A DNA stretch of 64,000 nt, from positions 1 through 64,000 of the forward strand of contig AAXZ01000006.1 of assembly GCA_000169395.1 (NCBI GenBank), written 5' to 3'. The stretch is from Rhodobacteraceae bacterium HTCC2150 (lineage in GTDB: Bacteria > Pseudomonadota > Alphaproteobacteria > Rhodobacterales > Rhodobacteraceae). Both the position numbers and the translations under genes were made by a program. This document shows positions 19,201 to 28,194 of this stretch, one piece after another; position 1 is the first letter of the stretch; each line of letters begins with the position of its first letter. The notes beneath the pieces are model-generated. The model was not told the DNA's origin and did no database searches. It worked only from the letters and a program-made list of their open reading frames with translations.

Positions 19201-19286
19201 ACACCTTGAAAACAATCTAACATAAAGGTTCCCGCGAGGGAATTGTTTCAGGGTTCCTTTTGGTGTAAGATAAACCAAAGCTCAGG

Positions 19287-20483
19287 ATGCATGAGCAGAG
19301 CGGGAATGACAGTTTGCAGGATATAGACAAAAAAAACCTAAAGGGATCGTTGCGCCGAGGTGCTGTAAAAAAGCATGTGGCGGCAATCCATGTGTCGGGC
19401 AAGCTGACGTTATTGCAACGCAAGCTGTCCAATGTCTTGCTGTTAAACGCATACGATACGCTGACCAGTCAAAACACATTTCGCATCGATGCAAAAACCT
19501 TGTGCATGATGGTTGGCTATAACTCCAATGACACAGACACCCTAAAACAATCGCTCCGCGGGCTGGCGGAAACAGTGGCGGAATGGGACATGCTAGACGG
19601 GCAGGGGCGTCAGGAATGGGGCGTGTCCAGTTTGCTGAGTTATGCAAAGTTGACGGCTGGTATATGTGAATATGCCTATTCTCCGGCGTTGGCGGGAAAA
19701 CTGAACGACCCTAAAGTGTTCGCGCTGATAAACCTGAACATTCAGCGGCGCTTTAATTCAGGTCACGCGCTTGCGCTTTATGAAAACTGTTATCGCTTTC
19801 ACCGGATTGGCACCACGGGCTGGTGGCCACTGGAAACCTTTCGCCGCTTGATGGGGGTTTCCGATAGCGACTATTACAAAGTGTTTAAACATCTGAATGC
19901 CAAGGTCATCAAGCCAGCTGTTGATGAAGTAAACAAAACATCGAACATTATCGTTACGCCAGAGTTTCGAAAACAGGGCAGGGCGGTCAGTGATATTCGC
20001 TTTAAAATCGCGTCTAACCCGCAGTTGGCAATCTTGGATTTGGATGACGGGGCAGGGCAGCGTAATTCGCCGATTTATGAACGCCTGCGTGCACTTGGCG
20101 TTGCAGACAGATTAGCGCGGCAATGGATTGACGAATTTGGTGAAGCGGTGGTTGCGCAAAAGCTGAGCTATGTGAGCGCACAGGAAGGCGTGCGCGATCA
20201 GGCGCGTTATCTATCGGCTGTGATGCGGAACAGTGCCGAAACAACGCGGAACGACAAAGAGATGCCACCTACCAGTGAGCGTGCCGTAAAACTGGGCAAA
20301 GTACGTGATATCGTCCAATCAAGAAGCCCAACACAACGAGATGCGGATAAACGATTGTTCAATGTTAAGATCGCTGATGAAAGGCACCGCCAAGACTTTG
20401 AGCGCCATGGTTGGATGTCTGCGTTGAACGCCGAAGCCATTTTTCTTTTTTGGGAAGAATTAATGCCCGGATCATTTGATTAA
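19287..20483 (+). CDS. rep: Rep_3 family replication initiator
   Basis: Initiator of 398 residues with two winged-helix parts typical of Rep_3 (RepB) proteins: VSGKLTLLQRKLSNVLLLNA and FRIDAKTLCMMVGYNSNDTD at the N-terminus, and YENCYRFHRIGTTGWWPLET followed by FRRLMGVSDSDYYKVFKHLN in the second part. It would bind the iterons just upstream and open the origin. The C-terminal 130 residues are charged and less conserved. The start at 19287 has only a weak ribosome site, common for tightly limited initiators. It is unrelated to RepC at 47.1 kb, so this is a second, independent replication system. Confidence 0.9.
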   Translation: MHEQSGNDSLQDIDKKNLKGSLRRGAVKKHVAAIHVSGKLTLLQRKLSNVLLLNAYDTLTSQNTFRIDAKTLCMMVGYNSNDTDTLKQSLRGLAETVAEWDMLDGQGRQEWGVSSLLSYAKLTAGICEYAYSPALAGKLNDPKVFALINLNIQRRFNSGHALALYENCYRFHRIGTTGWWPLETFRRLMGVSDSDYYKVFKHLNAKVIKPAVDEVNKTSNIIVTPEFRKQGRAVSDIRFKIASNPQLAILDLDDGAGQRNSPIYERLRALGVADRLARQWIDEFGEAVVAQKLSYVSAQEGVRDQARYLSAVMRNSAETTRNDKEMPPTSERAVKLGKVRDIVQSRSPTQRDADKRLFNVKIADERHRQDFERHGWMSALNAEAIFLFWEELMPGSFD

Positions 20484-20665
20484 AAAGTCGGGAGTAGACG
20501 AATTTTAAAGCTGTCTGAATAGACTTTGGCACCTAAACGAAATCGCAAGGTTAGTCGCCAAAAGTGTAGAGAAGTTCAACAGGCGGAATCCGGTGAAAAA
20601 ATTTTTGAGGAATGGCTAAACCGAAAAATCCTGTGAGGGTGCAATTCAGCCATTCTTCGTTATAA

Positions 20666-21652
20666 TCAGACCGCTGTTCCTTGGAAATTTTCTTTGAAAA
20701 AGCGTTGCCAGTTGTCACCCATTATTGCGTCAACTTCTGTCTTGTTCATACCGGTTGCCGCAAGGCCTTTCCGGATGTTTCCAAAATCTCGGTTGTCTTC
20801 GAACCATGAAGGCATCGGCGGAAAGCCTGGCAATGCCGCAGAACCTTCACCATAGTCAATTTCCTTTGACCATCGGCCCACACGCATCCATTCTACGACG
20901 CTGTCAGGCTGATCCTGACAAAGATCAGAGCCTAAACCAAGGTGCTGGATCCCGTATTTGTCAGCCGTTCGTGCGATCATTTCACAGAAATTTTCCAGCG
21001 TGCAGTCACCTTTGCCATTCAAGTGATGGGGATACATCGAAAAGCCGAACATGCCACCGTTAGAGGTGACCGCCCGAATAACATCCTCGCGTTTGTTACG
21101 CAGGGCGGGTTGCCATTCATGTGGGTTTGCATGGGTGATCGCAATGGGGCGTTCCGAAATGTCAGCCGCCTCAATGGTCGAACGGTCGGCGGAATGGCTC
21201 ATGTCTACAACCATTCCAACGCGGTTCATTTCCTTGATGACCTGTTTACCCATGCGGGTGATACCGGGGTCTTCGGCTTCATAACAACCCGTCGCTAGCA
21301 AGGATTGGTTGTTATAAGTCAATTGCATGAAACGTGCGCCTAAGGTGTGCAAAATCTCGACCAATCTGATGTCATCTTCGATTGGTGCGGGGTTCTGGAA
21401 CCCGAAGAAAATGGCCGTACGCCCCGTTTCGCGTGCCTTTTCGACGTCAGACGCCCAAAGGCCCTTCATGATGAGGTCAGGGTGTTCTTCGAACCAGCGG
21501 TTCCATTGTTCGAAGTTTAGTACCGTTTCGCGAAAGTTTTCGTGATAGCTTATGGTGACGTGAACAGCATCCACGCCACCTTCGCGCATTTGGCGGAAGA
21601 TTTTTGGTGACCAGTTAGCGTATTGAAGCCCGTCGATCAGAAATCCCGACAT
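20666..21652 (-). CDS. membrane dipeptidase (M19 family)
   Basis: Zinc hydrolase of 328 residues of the renal dipeptidase family. MVVDMSHSADRSTIEAADIS, PIAITHANPHEW and HLGLGSDLCQD hold metal-site and substrate residues; the usual N-terminal HxD metal site seems altered (MSGFLIDGLQYANW). Members cleave dipeptides, often with D-residues, or related amides. No signal peptide, so it is cytoplasmic. It starts on the last base of the aldehyde dehydrogenase gene (TGATG), showing a two-gene operon. The place beside a catabolic system suggests hydrolysis of an amide or dipeptide-like intermediate, which is inference. Confidence 0.85.
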   Translation of the reverse strand: MSGFLIDGLQYANWSPKIFRQMREGGVDAVHVTISYHENFRETVLNFEQWNRWFEEHPDLIMKGLWASDVEKARETGRTAIFFGFQNPAPIEDDIRLVEILHTLGARFMQLTYNNQSLLATGCYEAEDPGITRMGKQVIKEMNRVGMVVDMSHSADRSTIEAADISERPIAITHANPHEWQPALRNKREDVIRAVTSNGGMFGFSMYPHHLNGKGDCTLENFCEMIARTADKYGIQHLGLGSDLCQDQPDSVVEWMRVGRWSKEIDYGEGSAALPGFPPMPSWFEDNRDFGNIRKGLAATGMNKTEVDAIMGDNWQRFFKENFQGTAV

Positions 21653-23100
21653 CAGACATTGCCTGCACTAATGTAGGCTGTCTTAACCGTCGTATAGAAT
21701 TCAGCGGCCGCTTTGCCCTGCTCGCGGGGGCCATAAGAACTATCACCACGCCCGCCAAAGGGAACGTGATAGTCGGTGCCAGCCGTTGGCAGGTTAACGG
21801 TTACAACGCCGGTTCTGGCATTCCGACGGAAATGTGTGGCTCGTGCCAGCGATGTCGTCGCAATCCCAGCGGTCAAACCAAATTTCGTGTCGTTTACAGT
21901 TGCCAAGGCTTCTTCGTAGCTGTCCACTTTGATGACCGAGGTCAACGGTGCGAACATTTCTTCGCGGTTGATGCGCATTGCATTGCTCGTGTTCAAGAAG
22001 ACACCGGGGCTCATGTAGAAACCGTCATGGGCAAGCTCGAGACGCTCTCCACCGCATGCAAGTTCAGCGCCTTCCGTCGCGCCTAGGGCAACATAGGCCA
22101 AGTTTTCTTTCAATTGTTGCTCGCTAACGACTGGGCCAAGGGCGATGCCTGCTTCGAGAGCATGACCAACTTTCATGGCTTTGGCGCCTGCAATCAAACG
22201 CTCTACAAAGGCGTCGTGGATGCCTTTGTGCACAACAAGGCGCGACGTAGCCGTACACTTTTGACCAGTGCTGCCGAATGCACCAGCCAATGCAATTGAT
22301 ACCGCCGTATCAAGATCGGCGTCATCCATAACAGCAAGCGCGTTTTTAGAACCCATTTCCATTTGAACCTTCGTTAGGTTTGCAATGGCAGCCGTTGCGA
22401 TGCCTTTGCCAACCGGCACCGAACCAGTAAAGGAAATTGCATTCACTTTCGGGCTTTCAACCAAGCTTTGCCCAATCGAACGACCCGCGCCCATAACCAA
22501 GCTGAACAAACCTTTTGGGATATCCTGTCGGTTGATAATCTCGGTCAAAGCGACAGCCGATGCTGGCGTCACGTTTGCTGGTTTCCATACAACCGCATTA
22601 CCATAGCAGAGCGCCGGTGCGATTTTCCACGAAGCTGTGGCTGTCGGAAAATTCCATGGGCTGATGATCGCAACTGTTCCGATCGGTTCACGGCGAACGT
22701 CAACCTCAACGCCGGGACGAACAGAATCCGCATTTTCACCGATCTGACGTAAACATTCAGCGGCATAATACGTAAAGAATTGACCCGCGCGGAAAACCTC
22801 GCCTTTGCCCTCGGCCAGTGGCTTACCTTCTTCACGGCTTAACAGGGTGCCCAACTCTTCGGCGCGCGCCATCATTTCGTTACCGATTGCGTTCAGAACG
22901 GCCTGTTTGCGCTCGATGCCATAGTTGGCCCATTCGGCTTGCGCGATGCGCGCTTGGTCAAGTGTCGCGTCGAGTTGCGCAGTACTGGCCTGTGCATAGA
23001 CGCCCACTAGGTCGCTAAGGTCAGATGGGTTACGGTTCTCAATCTCACTTTCGCCAGCCATCCATTCGCCTGCGATCAGGTTAAGTTTTGTGTCCGACAT
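21652..23100 (-). CDS. NAD(P)-dependent aldehyde dehydrogenase
   Basis: Enzyme of 482 residues oxidising an aldehyde to its acid. The Rossmann and active-site motifs are complete: IISPWNFPTA (146-155), FTGSVPVGKGI, the general base E248 in QMEMGSKN and the nucleophile C282 in GSTGQKCTATSRL. It ends with the family pattern PFGGRGDSSYGPREQG. Sequence style resembles succinate-semialdehyde/ketoglutarate-semialdehyde dehydrogenases, but the substrate cannot be fixed. GGAG precedes the ATG. It heads the operon with the M19 gene, runs divergent to nothing nearby and is separated from tetR by 198 bases that hold two TGGTC...GACCA inverted repeats. Confidence 0.92.
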   Translation of the reverse strand: MSDTKLNLIAGEWMAGESEIENRNPSDLSDLVGVYAQASTAQLDATLDQARIAQAEWANYGIERKQAVLNAIGNEMMARAEELGTLLSREEGKPLAEGKGEVFRAGQFFTYYAAECLRQIGENADSVRPGVEVDVRREPIGTVAIISPWNFPTATASWKIAPALCYGNAVVWKPANVTPASAVALTEIINRQDIPKGLFSLVMGAGRSIGQSLVESPKVNAISFTGSVPVGKGIATAAIANLTKVQMEMGSKNALAVMDDADLDTAVSIALAGAFGSTGQKCTATSRLVVHKGIHDAFVERLIAGAKAMKVGHALEAGIALGPVVSEQQLKENLAYVALGATEGAELACGGERLELAHDGFYMSPGVFLNTSNAMRINREEMFAPLTSVIKVDSYEEALATVNDTKFGLTAGIATTSLARATHFRRNARTGVVTVNLPTAGTDYHVPFGGRGDSSYGPREQGKAAAEFYTTVKTAYISAGNV

Positions 23101-23187
23101 GTCGATCTCCGATTTTACTGTTGGTGTATAAGTTTCGAGTGTTTTTCTAATGGTTCTTAAAGATATGTAAATGTATTTTCACTTAAT

Positions 23188-23233
23188 TGGTCACGAGACC
23201 AGTACATAAGATTTTCTGGTCCAAAAGCGACCA
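23188..23233. promoter_or_regulatory. paired TGGTC...GACCA inverted repeats upstream of the aldehyde dehydrogenase gene
   Basis: TGGTC-ACGA-GACCA at 23188-23201 and TGGTC-N7-GACCA at 23217-23233, starting 29 bases apart, about 90 bases before the start codon. Such TGGT...ACCA sites are typical of GntR-type regulators. They differ from the TAAGTA operator, so this operon probably answers to another regulator, which is not in the window. Confidence 0.4.
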
Positions 23234-23298
23234 AAATACCGCCAGAAAACGCCCAATTATCGGTGCGGCTCGATTCTTTAGGCAGAATAATTCTGGTG

Positions 23299-23949
23299 TT
23301 AACTTGTCATCACAACCGGTTCATGTGCTTTGAGACCAGCTAGGATCAATTGTACGACGTGTATGCGCCGCTCGCTTATCCATTCCGGTTCACTCAGATT
23401 TCTGTCGTACATGATCGACAGAGTATGTGCGTTAGACAAATGAAAAAAGCTTAGTGAAAGAATTGAAACATAAAGTTGGAATGCGTCAGTTTTTCGGAAT
23501 AACCCTTGTTCTTCACCCGCCACCAGTACGCGTTCGATCTTGTCAATAAGTTCACTGCTTTCTTGCGATATGCTTTCGATGCGATTCAAATATCTTCCGC
23601 GCTGAACGTTTTCGACAACAACCAAATCAACAAGCTCGCGGTTTTGTAAATGGTGATCAAAGGTGAATTCAATCAATGAGCGGATAGCGGTTACCGGATC
23701 GAGTTCTGTTAGCCCCAGTTCGGCCTCGCTGCCTCGAATAGTGCCGTAAACACGTTCTAGGGCAGCCTTGTAGAGGCCTTCTTTGTTTTCGAAATAGTGG
23801 TAGATCATTCGAATATTGCAGTTGGAATTTTCCGCAATATTTTGAATTCTGCTGCCTGAATAGCCGTTCTCGCAAAATTCCTTGATGCCAATAGTAAGAA
23901 TACGCTCTTTGGTCGCTTCTGCATCCCGTCGAGTAATCTTTTGGTTCAT
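23299..23949 (-). CDS. TetR family transcriptional regulator
   Basis: Regulator of 216 residues. The N-terminal helix-turn-helix is standard (RILTIGIKEFCENGYSGSRI, then IRMIYHYFENKEGLYKAALE), followed by a ligand domain of the RutR-like TetR_C type. It is divergent from the molybdenum hydroxylase gene; the 234 base gap carries the palindrome TAAGTA-N6-TACTTA over the hydroxylase promoter. The same palindrome precedes fpr 18 kb away, so I infer that this protein represses both operons until a substrate or intermediate binds. RutR, the best known relative, senses uracil and controls a catabolic operon, which fits the layout though not the ligand. Confidence 0.9.
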   Translation of the reverse strand: MNQKITRRDAEATKERILTIGIKEFCENGYSGSRIQNIAENSNCNIRMIYHYFENKEGLYKAALERVYGTIRGSEAELGLTELDPVTAIRSLIEFTFDHHLQNRELVDLVVVENVQRGRYLNRIESISQESSELIDKIERVLVAGEEQGLFRKTDAFQLYVSILSLSFFHLSNAHTLSIMYDRNLSEPEWISERRIHVVQLILAGLKAHEPVVMTS

Positions 23950-24130
23950 TTGAATATCTCACATTCCTTAGTGACCGATCGCAGCGGCGCCTGCTGCAAC
24001 TTACCCCCGCAGATGCACGACAGAAGCAGCACACGCAACCTTGAACCCTATTTTTGGCGCCACAACGCGGCTTTTACGTGCACTTCAAGGTTGAAATGCA
24101 GGGGGTCACAAATTGATACTTCAAATTTTC

Positions 24131-24166
24131 TTGACATGCAAAATTAATTAAGTAAAAAATTACTTA
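24131..24166 (+). promoter_or_regulatory. promoter and operator of the hydroxylase operon
   Basis: TTGACA at 24131-24136 can act as -35. About 17 bases on, the AT-rich TAAAAAAT forms a -10, which overlaps the inverted repeat TAAGTA-AAAAAT-TACTTA at 24149-24166. Seven-base arms TAAGTAA/TTACTTA are perfect. A repressor on this site would cover the -10. The half sites and spacing equal those at 6283-6300. Confidence 0.7.
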
Positions 24167-24183
24167 CAAAAGGGGATTCTTGG

Positions 24184-27027
24184 ATGCTGGACGATAATCA
24201 CGATCAAATTGATTTAACTGTTAATGGAAAACCCGTTGCGGTGAAGATGGATAAAGACGCCACGCTGCTTGAATTGCTTCGCGAGGATCTTGACCTGACT
24301 GGCGCGAAAAAGGCCTGTGATAACGGCGAGTGCGGAAGTTGCATCGTTTTGATGAATGGCAAGCCAGCCAAATCCTGTCTTTTGCCTGCGTCACGTTCTG
24401 CGGGGAAGGATGTGGTTACGATCGAAGGATTTGCTGACACGCAATATGCGGGGATTGGTGATGATATATTGCACCCACTTCAAGAGGCCTTTCTTGAGCT
24501 TGGCGCAACGCAATGTGGGTTTTGCATTCCCGGAATGATACTTCGGTCGGCGGTATTGTTAAAATCAAAACCAGAGCCATCGCGTGATGATGTTACCAAA
24601 GCTCTGTCCAAAAATTTGTGCCGTTGTACAGGATACACAAAGATTATCGAGGCCGTTCATTACGCAGGTGAACTGATGCGTCGTAACGCAGTTACAGAAT
24701 CGCATCCGGCGGCCCCTGTCGGGAAATCTGTTGGCTACAATGTACCAAACCGTTATTCGCCAGACACCGTAAATGGCGAAGCCAAATATACTGCTGATCT
24801 GAAAATGGAAGGGATGCTGCACGCGAAACTTTATCGAAGCGAAGTGCATCATGCTCGAATTTTGCGCTACGATCTTTCAAAGGCGCGCGCCCTGCCAGGG
24901 GTGGTCACGATCGTTGGTCCAGATGACATTCCGGGCACGCCCTTCTTGCCTAATTGTCAGCCGCAGGCCTATGTCTTTCCTAAAGACAAAATCCGCTTTA
25001 AGGGTGAGGCGCTTTTCGCTGTCGCTGCGACAAGCGAACGGATCGCTGAACAGGCCGTTGATTTGATCGAAGTGGTCGTCGAAGAGTTGCCACACGCAAT
25101 TGAACTATCTGATGCTGCGCGGCCGAATTCAGCGCGTTTGTATGATTTTACAGACAATGTGTCCCCCGTAACCGAGGTTAGCTCGGGTGATATTCGCGAA
25201 GGTTTTGCAAAGGCTGACTTGGTCATTGAAAAGGAATACTCGGTTCCAGTTCGTGAACATGCGGCAATGGAGCCTGAGGCGGCACTTGCCTACGAAGAAG
25301 ACGATGGGCAGCTGGTTATTAAATCGCCGCTTTACCATGCGTTTGTGCAAGGGACAGAATCTATCGCCAATAATCTTGCGATGAAGAAGGATGACGTTAG
25401 GATCGTTTGTCCGGCTATGGGCGGAAATTTTGGCACGCGTGGCGATACTTTGGCACCTGTTGTGGCCGGGCTGTTGGCGCAAAAAACGGGTAAACCGGTA
25501 AAGTTGGTCTTTAGCCGTGCAGAGTCAATTCTTGGTTCTTGCAAGGCGCCATCGGTCAATGTTCGATATAAGACAGGGGCGATGCGCGATGGGACGATTG
25601 TCGCCGTCGAAGTTGATATTTTGCACGGCACCGGATCGTGGGCGCCATACCTTATTCCGGATACGACCAAAGGAATGGAGCTTTGCTATTTTGAATCGCT
25701 GCCTGCAATGCTTTCGCACGTTACGGGGCCATACAGCATTCCAAACGTCAAAGCGCGCGCTTACGATGTGTTAACAAATGGACCAAGATTTGTGCCCTTG
25801 CGCGGCACGAATGCGAACTATTTGCCCATTGCATATGAATCTCAGGTTGATTTGGTGGCGGGTCATTTGGGTATGGATCCGCTGGAAGTTCGGAAAATCA
25901 ACGCAATCCGGCACGGAGATATTACACATATCGGTCAGGAAATGACCGAGCATGTGAATTATGTAAAAGAGATTGATGCACTTAGGCCGCATTATGACGC
26001 GGCACTTGCACGTCTTGATGATCGACGCGCAAATGCGATGGAGCCTTGGGTGCCAGGGCTTGGTGTTGGTGGGGGCTGGCGTAATGTTGGGTATGTTTCG
26101 CAAAGGATTTCTGCTGGTGCAGAGCTTTTGCCAGATGGAACGTTCCTGATACTTGCAGGGACTGTGGAACAGGGGCAGGGACCAACGACGCAATTTGCGC
26201 AAATTGGTGCGGATGCACTAGAGGTACCGGTCGCCCTTGTTTCCGTTTTACTTGGGGATACCTCAGAAGCAAATTATCCTGTACCAACGTTTAGTTCGAT
26301 CACAACCGTAGCAACAGGCAAGGCCGTTCAGATGGCCGCTGATAATCTTCAGGACCTGATGTTTGAAACTGCCGCGAAAATTTCGGGCGTTGATCGATCC
26401 AAGGCAAAATTACTTGAGGACGGAATTGGATTTGGGGACCAAGTCACAACGTTTTCAGAAATTGCAACATACTTGGATGCAAACGGCCTTTCCCGACGTT
26501 GCACAGGTGATCTGGATTGGAACGGTGAAGCGCCCAATATTTTGTATGGGTATAATCTTGGTCTGATCGAACTTGATGTGAACACCGAAACTGGTCAGGT
26601 GAAGCTTAGAAATCATGTTAATGTTTGCGATCCGGGGACGATTGTGAATCCCCTTGCGGTAGAAGGACAAGTCGACGGTGGAATTTCATTCGGTGTCGGA
26701 TTTGCCCTTACCGAAGCGTTCCATCCTGACAACCCACCTACTTTGGTTGGCTATGGCATTCCGACAACGATGGACGTGCCGGATACTGTAACGCGATTGT
26801 ACGTTGAAGATCCTTTCGAACGTGGCCCTTTCGGCGCAAAAAGTGTGGCCGAACATCCTGGCATTTCGCCGATCCCAGCAATTATCAACGCGATATCAAA
26901 TGCAACTGGTGGGGCACGAGTTCGCGACATTCCGGCGACACCCGACCGCGTTCTTGCGGCAATCGAAGCCAATCGTGGCGTTGTTCGGCTGCCCAGTAAA
27001 GAGGAACTGGCAACATGGCCAAGATAA
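24184..27027 (+). CDS. two-domain molybdenum hydroxylase (2Fe-2S plus molybdopterin subunit)
   Basis: Xanthine dehydrogenase family protein of 947 residues. Residues 1-170 are the small iron-sulfur subunit: cysteines 45, 50, 53, 65 (plant-type 2Fe-2S) and 111, 114, 146, 148 (second 2Fe-2S, with LCRCTGY). From about 190 follows the molybdopterin-binding large subunit, including GGNFGTRGD, VEQGQGPTTQ and the end motif GPFGAKSVAEHP, whose glutamate (about 890) is the expected catalytic base. These enzymes insert oxygen from water into an N-heterocycle or aldehyde carbon. No FAD subunit is encoded here or nearby. Ferredoxin and ferredoxin reductase in the co-regulated operon may take its place. 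First gene of the plus-strand operon to 32954. Substrate unknown. Confidence 0.88.
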   Translation: MLDDNHDQIDLTVNGKPVAVKMDKDATLLELLREDLDLTGAKKACDNGECGSCIVLMNGKPAKSCLLPASRSAGKDVVTIEGFADTQYAGIGDDILHPLQEAFLELGATQCGFCIPGMILRSAVLLKSKPEPSRDDVTKALSKNLCRCTGYTKIIEAVHYAGELMRRNAVTESHPAAPVGKSVGYNVPNRYSPDTVNGEAKYTADLKMEGMLHAKLYRSEVHHARILRYDLSKARALPGVVTIVGPDDIPGTPFLPNCQPQAYVFPKDKIRFKGEALFAVAATSERIAEQAVDLIEVVVEELPHAIELSDAARPNSARLYDFTDNVSPVTEVSSGDIREGFAKADLVIEKEYSVPVREHAAMEPEAALAYEEDDGQLVIKSPLYHAFVQGTESIANNLAMKKDDVRIVCPAMGGNFGTRGDTLAPVVAGLLAQKTGKPVKLVFSRAESILGSCKAPSVNVRYKTGAMRDGTIVAVEVDILHGTGSWAPYLIPDTTKGMELCYFESLPAMLSHVTGPYSIPNVKARAYDVLTNGPRFVPLRGTNANYLPIAYESQVDLVAGHLGMDPLEVRKINAIRHGDITHIGQEMTEHVNYVKEIDALRPHYDAALARLDDRRANAMEPWVPGLGVGGGWRNVGYVSQRISAGAELLPDGTFLILAGTVEQGQGPTTQFAQIGADALEVPVALVSVLLGDTSEANYPVPTFSSITTVATGKAVQMAADNLQDLMFETAAKISGVDRSKAKLLEDGIGFGDQVTTFSEIATYLDANGLSRRCTGDLDWNGEAPNILYGYNLGLIELDVNTETGQVKLRNHVNVCDPGTIVNPLAVEGQVDGGISFGVGFALTEAFHPDNPPTLVGYGIPTTMDVPDTVTRLYVEDPFERGPFGAKSVAEHPGISPIPAIINAISNATGGARVRDIPATPDRVLAAIEANRGVVRLPSKEELATWPR

Positions 27028-27106
27028 GGTTCTGAACGCATGAAGTTGAAAGGCTAACGGCAAAACAAAATAAAATAAAATTAACGAAAACCAACTGGAG
27101 GAAACA

Positions 27107-28117
27107 ATGAAAGATCTTACCAAATCAGGCGTTTCTCGCCGCGGATTACTAAAAGGGGCTGCTGCTACTGCGGCATCGTTTTCGGTGCTTGGCGCACCCG
27201 CGTTAGCCCAAGGTAAACGCAAGTTGCGATATATCGCCTTCATCAACCGTAACACGGTATGGGGCAAACCTTATGATTTCTTATCAGCAGAGGTTGATCG
27301 GTTATCTGGTGGTGACCTTGAGATTGAATATGTTGGCGGCTCTGACGTCATTGGTGGTTTTGACGCGCCAGAGGCTATTGCCAACGGTGTTTTTGATATC
27401 AGCCACTCTGCGAATTCGTATTTCGCCGGCGCAATGCCTTCGTCAATTTCATTGGCAAGTGGCAATGCCAGCCTAGATGAGTTGAAAGCATCTGGCGCAA
27501 TTGACGCCTATTCCGATTTGCTGATGCAACAACGTGGTGTGATGCTTCTTGGTACACCTCTTAGTGGTGTTGGCTATGTCTTCCAAACGCGCGGGGATTG
27601 CAGCGATTTGTCTTACTATGAAGGCAAGAAAGTGCGCTCTATTCCGCTTTATGACCCGATCCTTGAATCACTGGGCGCCATTCCTGTGACAACGTCGCCA
27701 GCAGAGGCTTACACCGCTATGGAACGTGGCGTTGTGGATGGTCTTGGTTGGCCGGACATCGGTTTGTTGGACTTCAAGTTTTACGAACAGGCCAAGTTTG
27801 TAATGATGCCAGATTTCTATCAATTGCGTACTGCAAGCTTGATCAACCCGAACGCCTTCAATTCGCTTCCAGAAGAGCTGCAAGGTGTTCTGCTTGAAGC
27901 GTCGGCTTCGGCGGATAAAATTGGTGCCGCATGGGCCAAGGAAAAACGCAACGCAGAACACGCTGAAATGGAAAAGGCGGGCGTTGAGTTTGTTTCACTT
28001 CCAGACGATCAGGCCACAAAATTCATTGGACTGACGGAAGAAAAGCTTTGGGATAACATTACAGCTAACGCACCAGAAGATGCGGCGCGTCTGCGCCCAC
28101 TTTTCGATAACGCGTAG
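27107..28117 (+). CDS. dctP: TRAP transporter substrate-binding protein (DctP family)
   Basis: Periplasmic binding protein of 336 residues. A twin-arginine signal (SRRGLLKG at 10-17) ends in the cleavage site APALAQ near residue 33, so it is exported folded. The DctP fold shows in FDAPEAIANGVFDISHSANS, the KKVRSIPLYDPI region (arginine that normally clamps a carboxylate) and TSPAEAYTAMERGVVDGLGW. The ligand is therefore probably a carboxylic acid. GGAGG lies six bases before ATG. The gene follows the hydroxylase by 79 bases and precedes dctQ; the pathway substrate is likely what this protein binds. Confidence 0.92.
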   Translation: MKDLTKSGVSRRGLLKGAAATAASFSVLGAPALAQGKRKLRYIAFINRNTVWGKPYDFLSAEVDRLSGGDLEIEYVGGSDVIGGFDAPEAIANGVFDISHSANSYFAGAMPSSISLASGNASLDELKASGAIDAYSDLLMQQRGVMLLGTPLSGVGYVFQTRGDCSDLSYYEGKKVRSIPLYDPILESLGAIPVTTSPAEAYTAMERGVVDGLGWPDIGLLDFKFYEQAKFVMMPDFYQLRTASLINPNAFNSLPEELQGVLLEASASADKIGAAWAKEKRNAEHAEMEKAGVEFVSLPDDQATKFIGLTEEKLWDNITANAPEDAARLRPLFDNA

Positions 28118-28139
28118 GTTTCGATTACAGTAAAAAATG

Positions 28140-28167
28140 GCGCAGCCCGGGCAATACTGGGCTGTGC
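28140..28167 (+). terminator. hairpin between dctP and dctQ
   Basis: GCGCAGCCC and GGGCTGTGC form a nine-pair stem (one G-U) with a ten-base loop. No T-run follows. Such a hairpin after a binding-protein gene usually protects its mRNA and lowers expression of the membrane genes downstream. Confidence 0.55.
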
Positions 28168-28194
28168 TAACTTGCCATCATATGGGGCCGTAAG

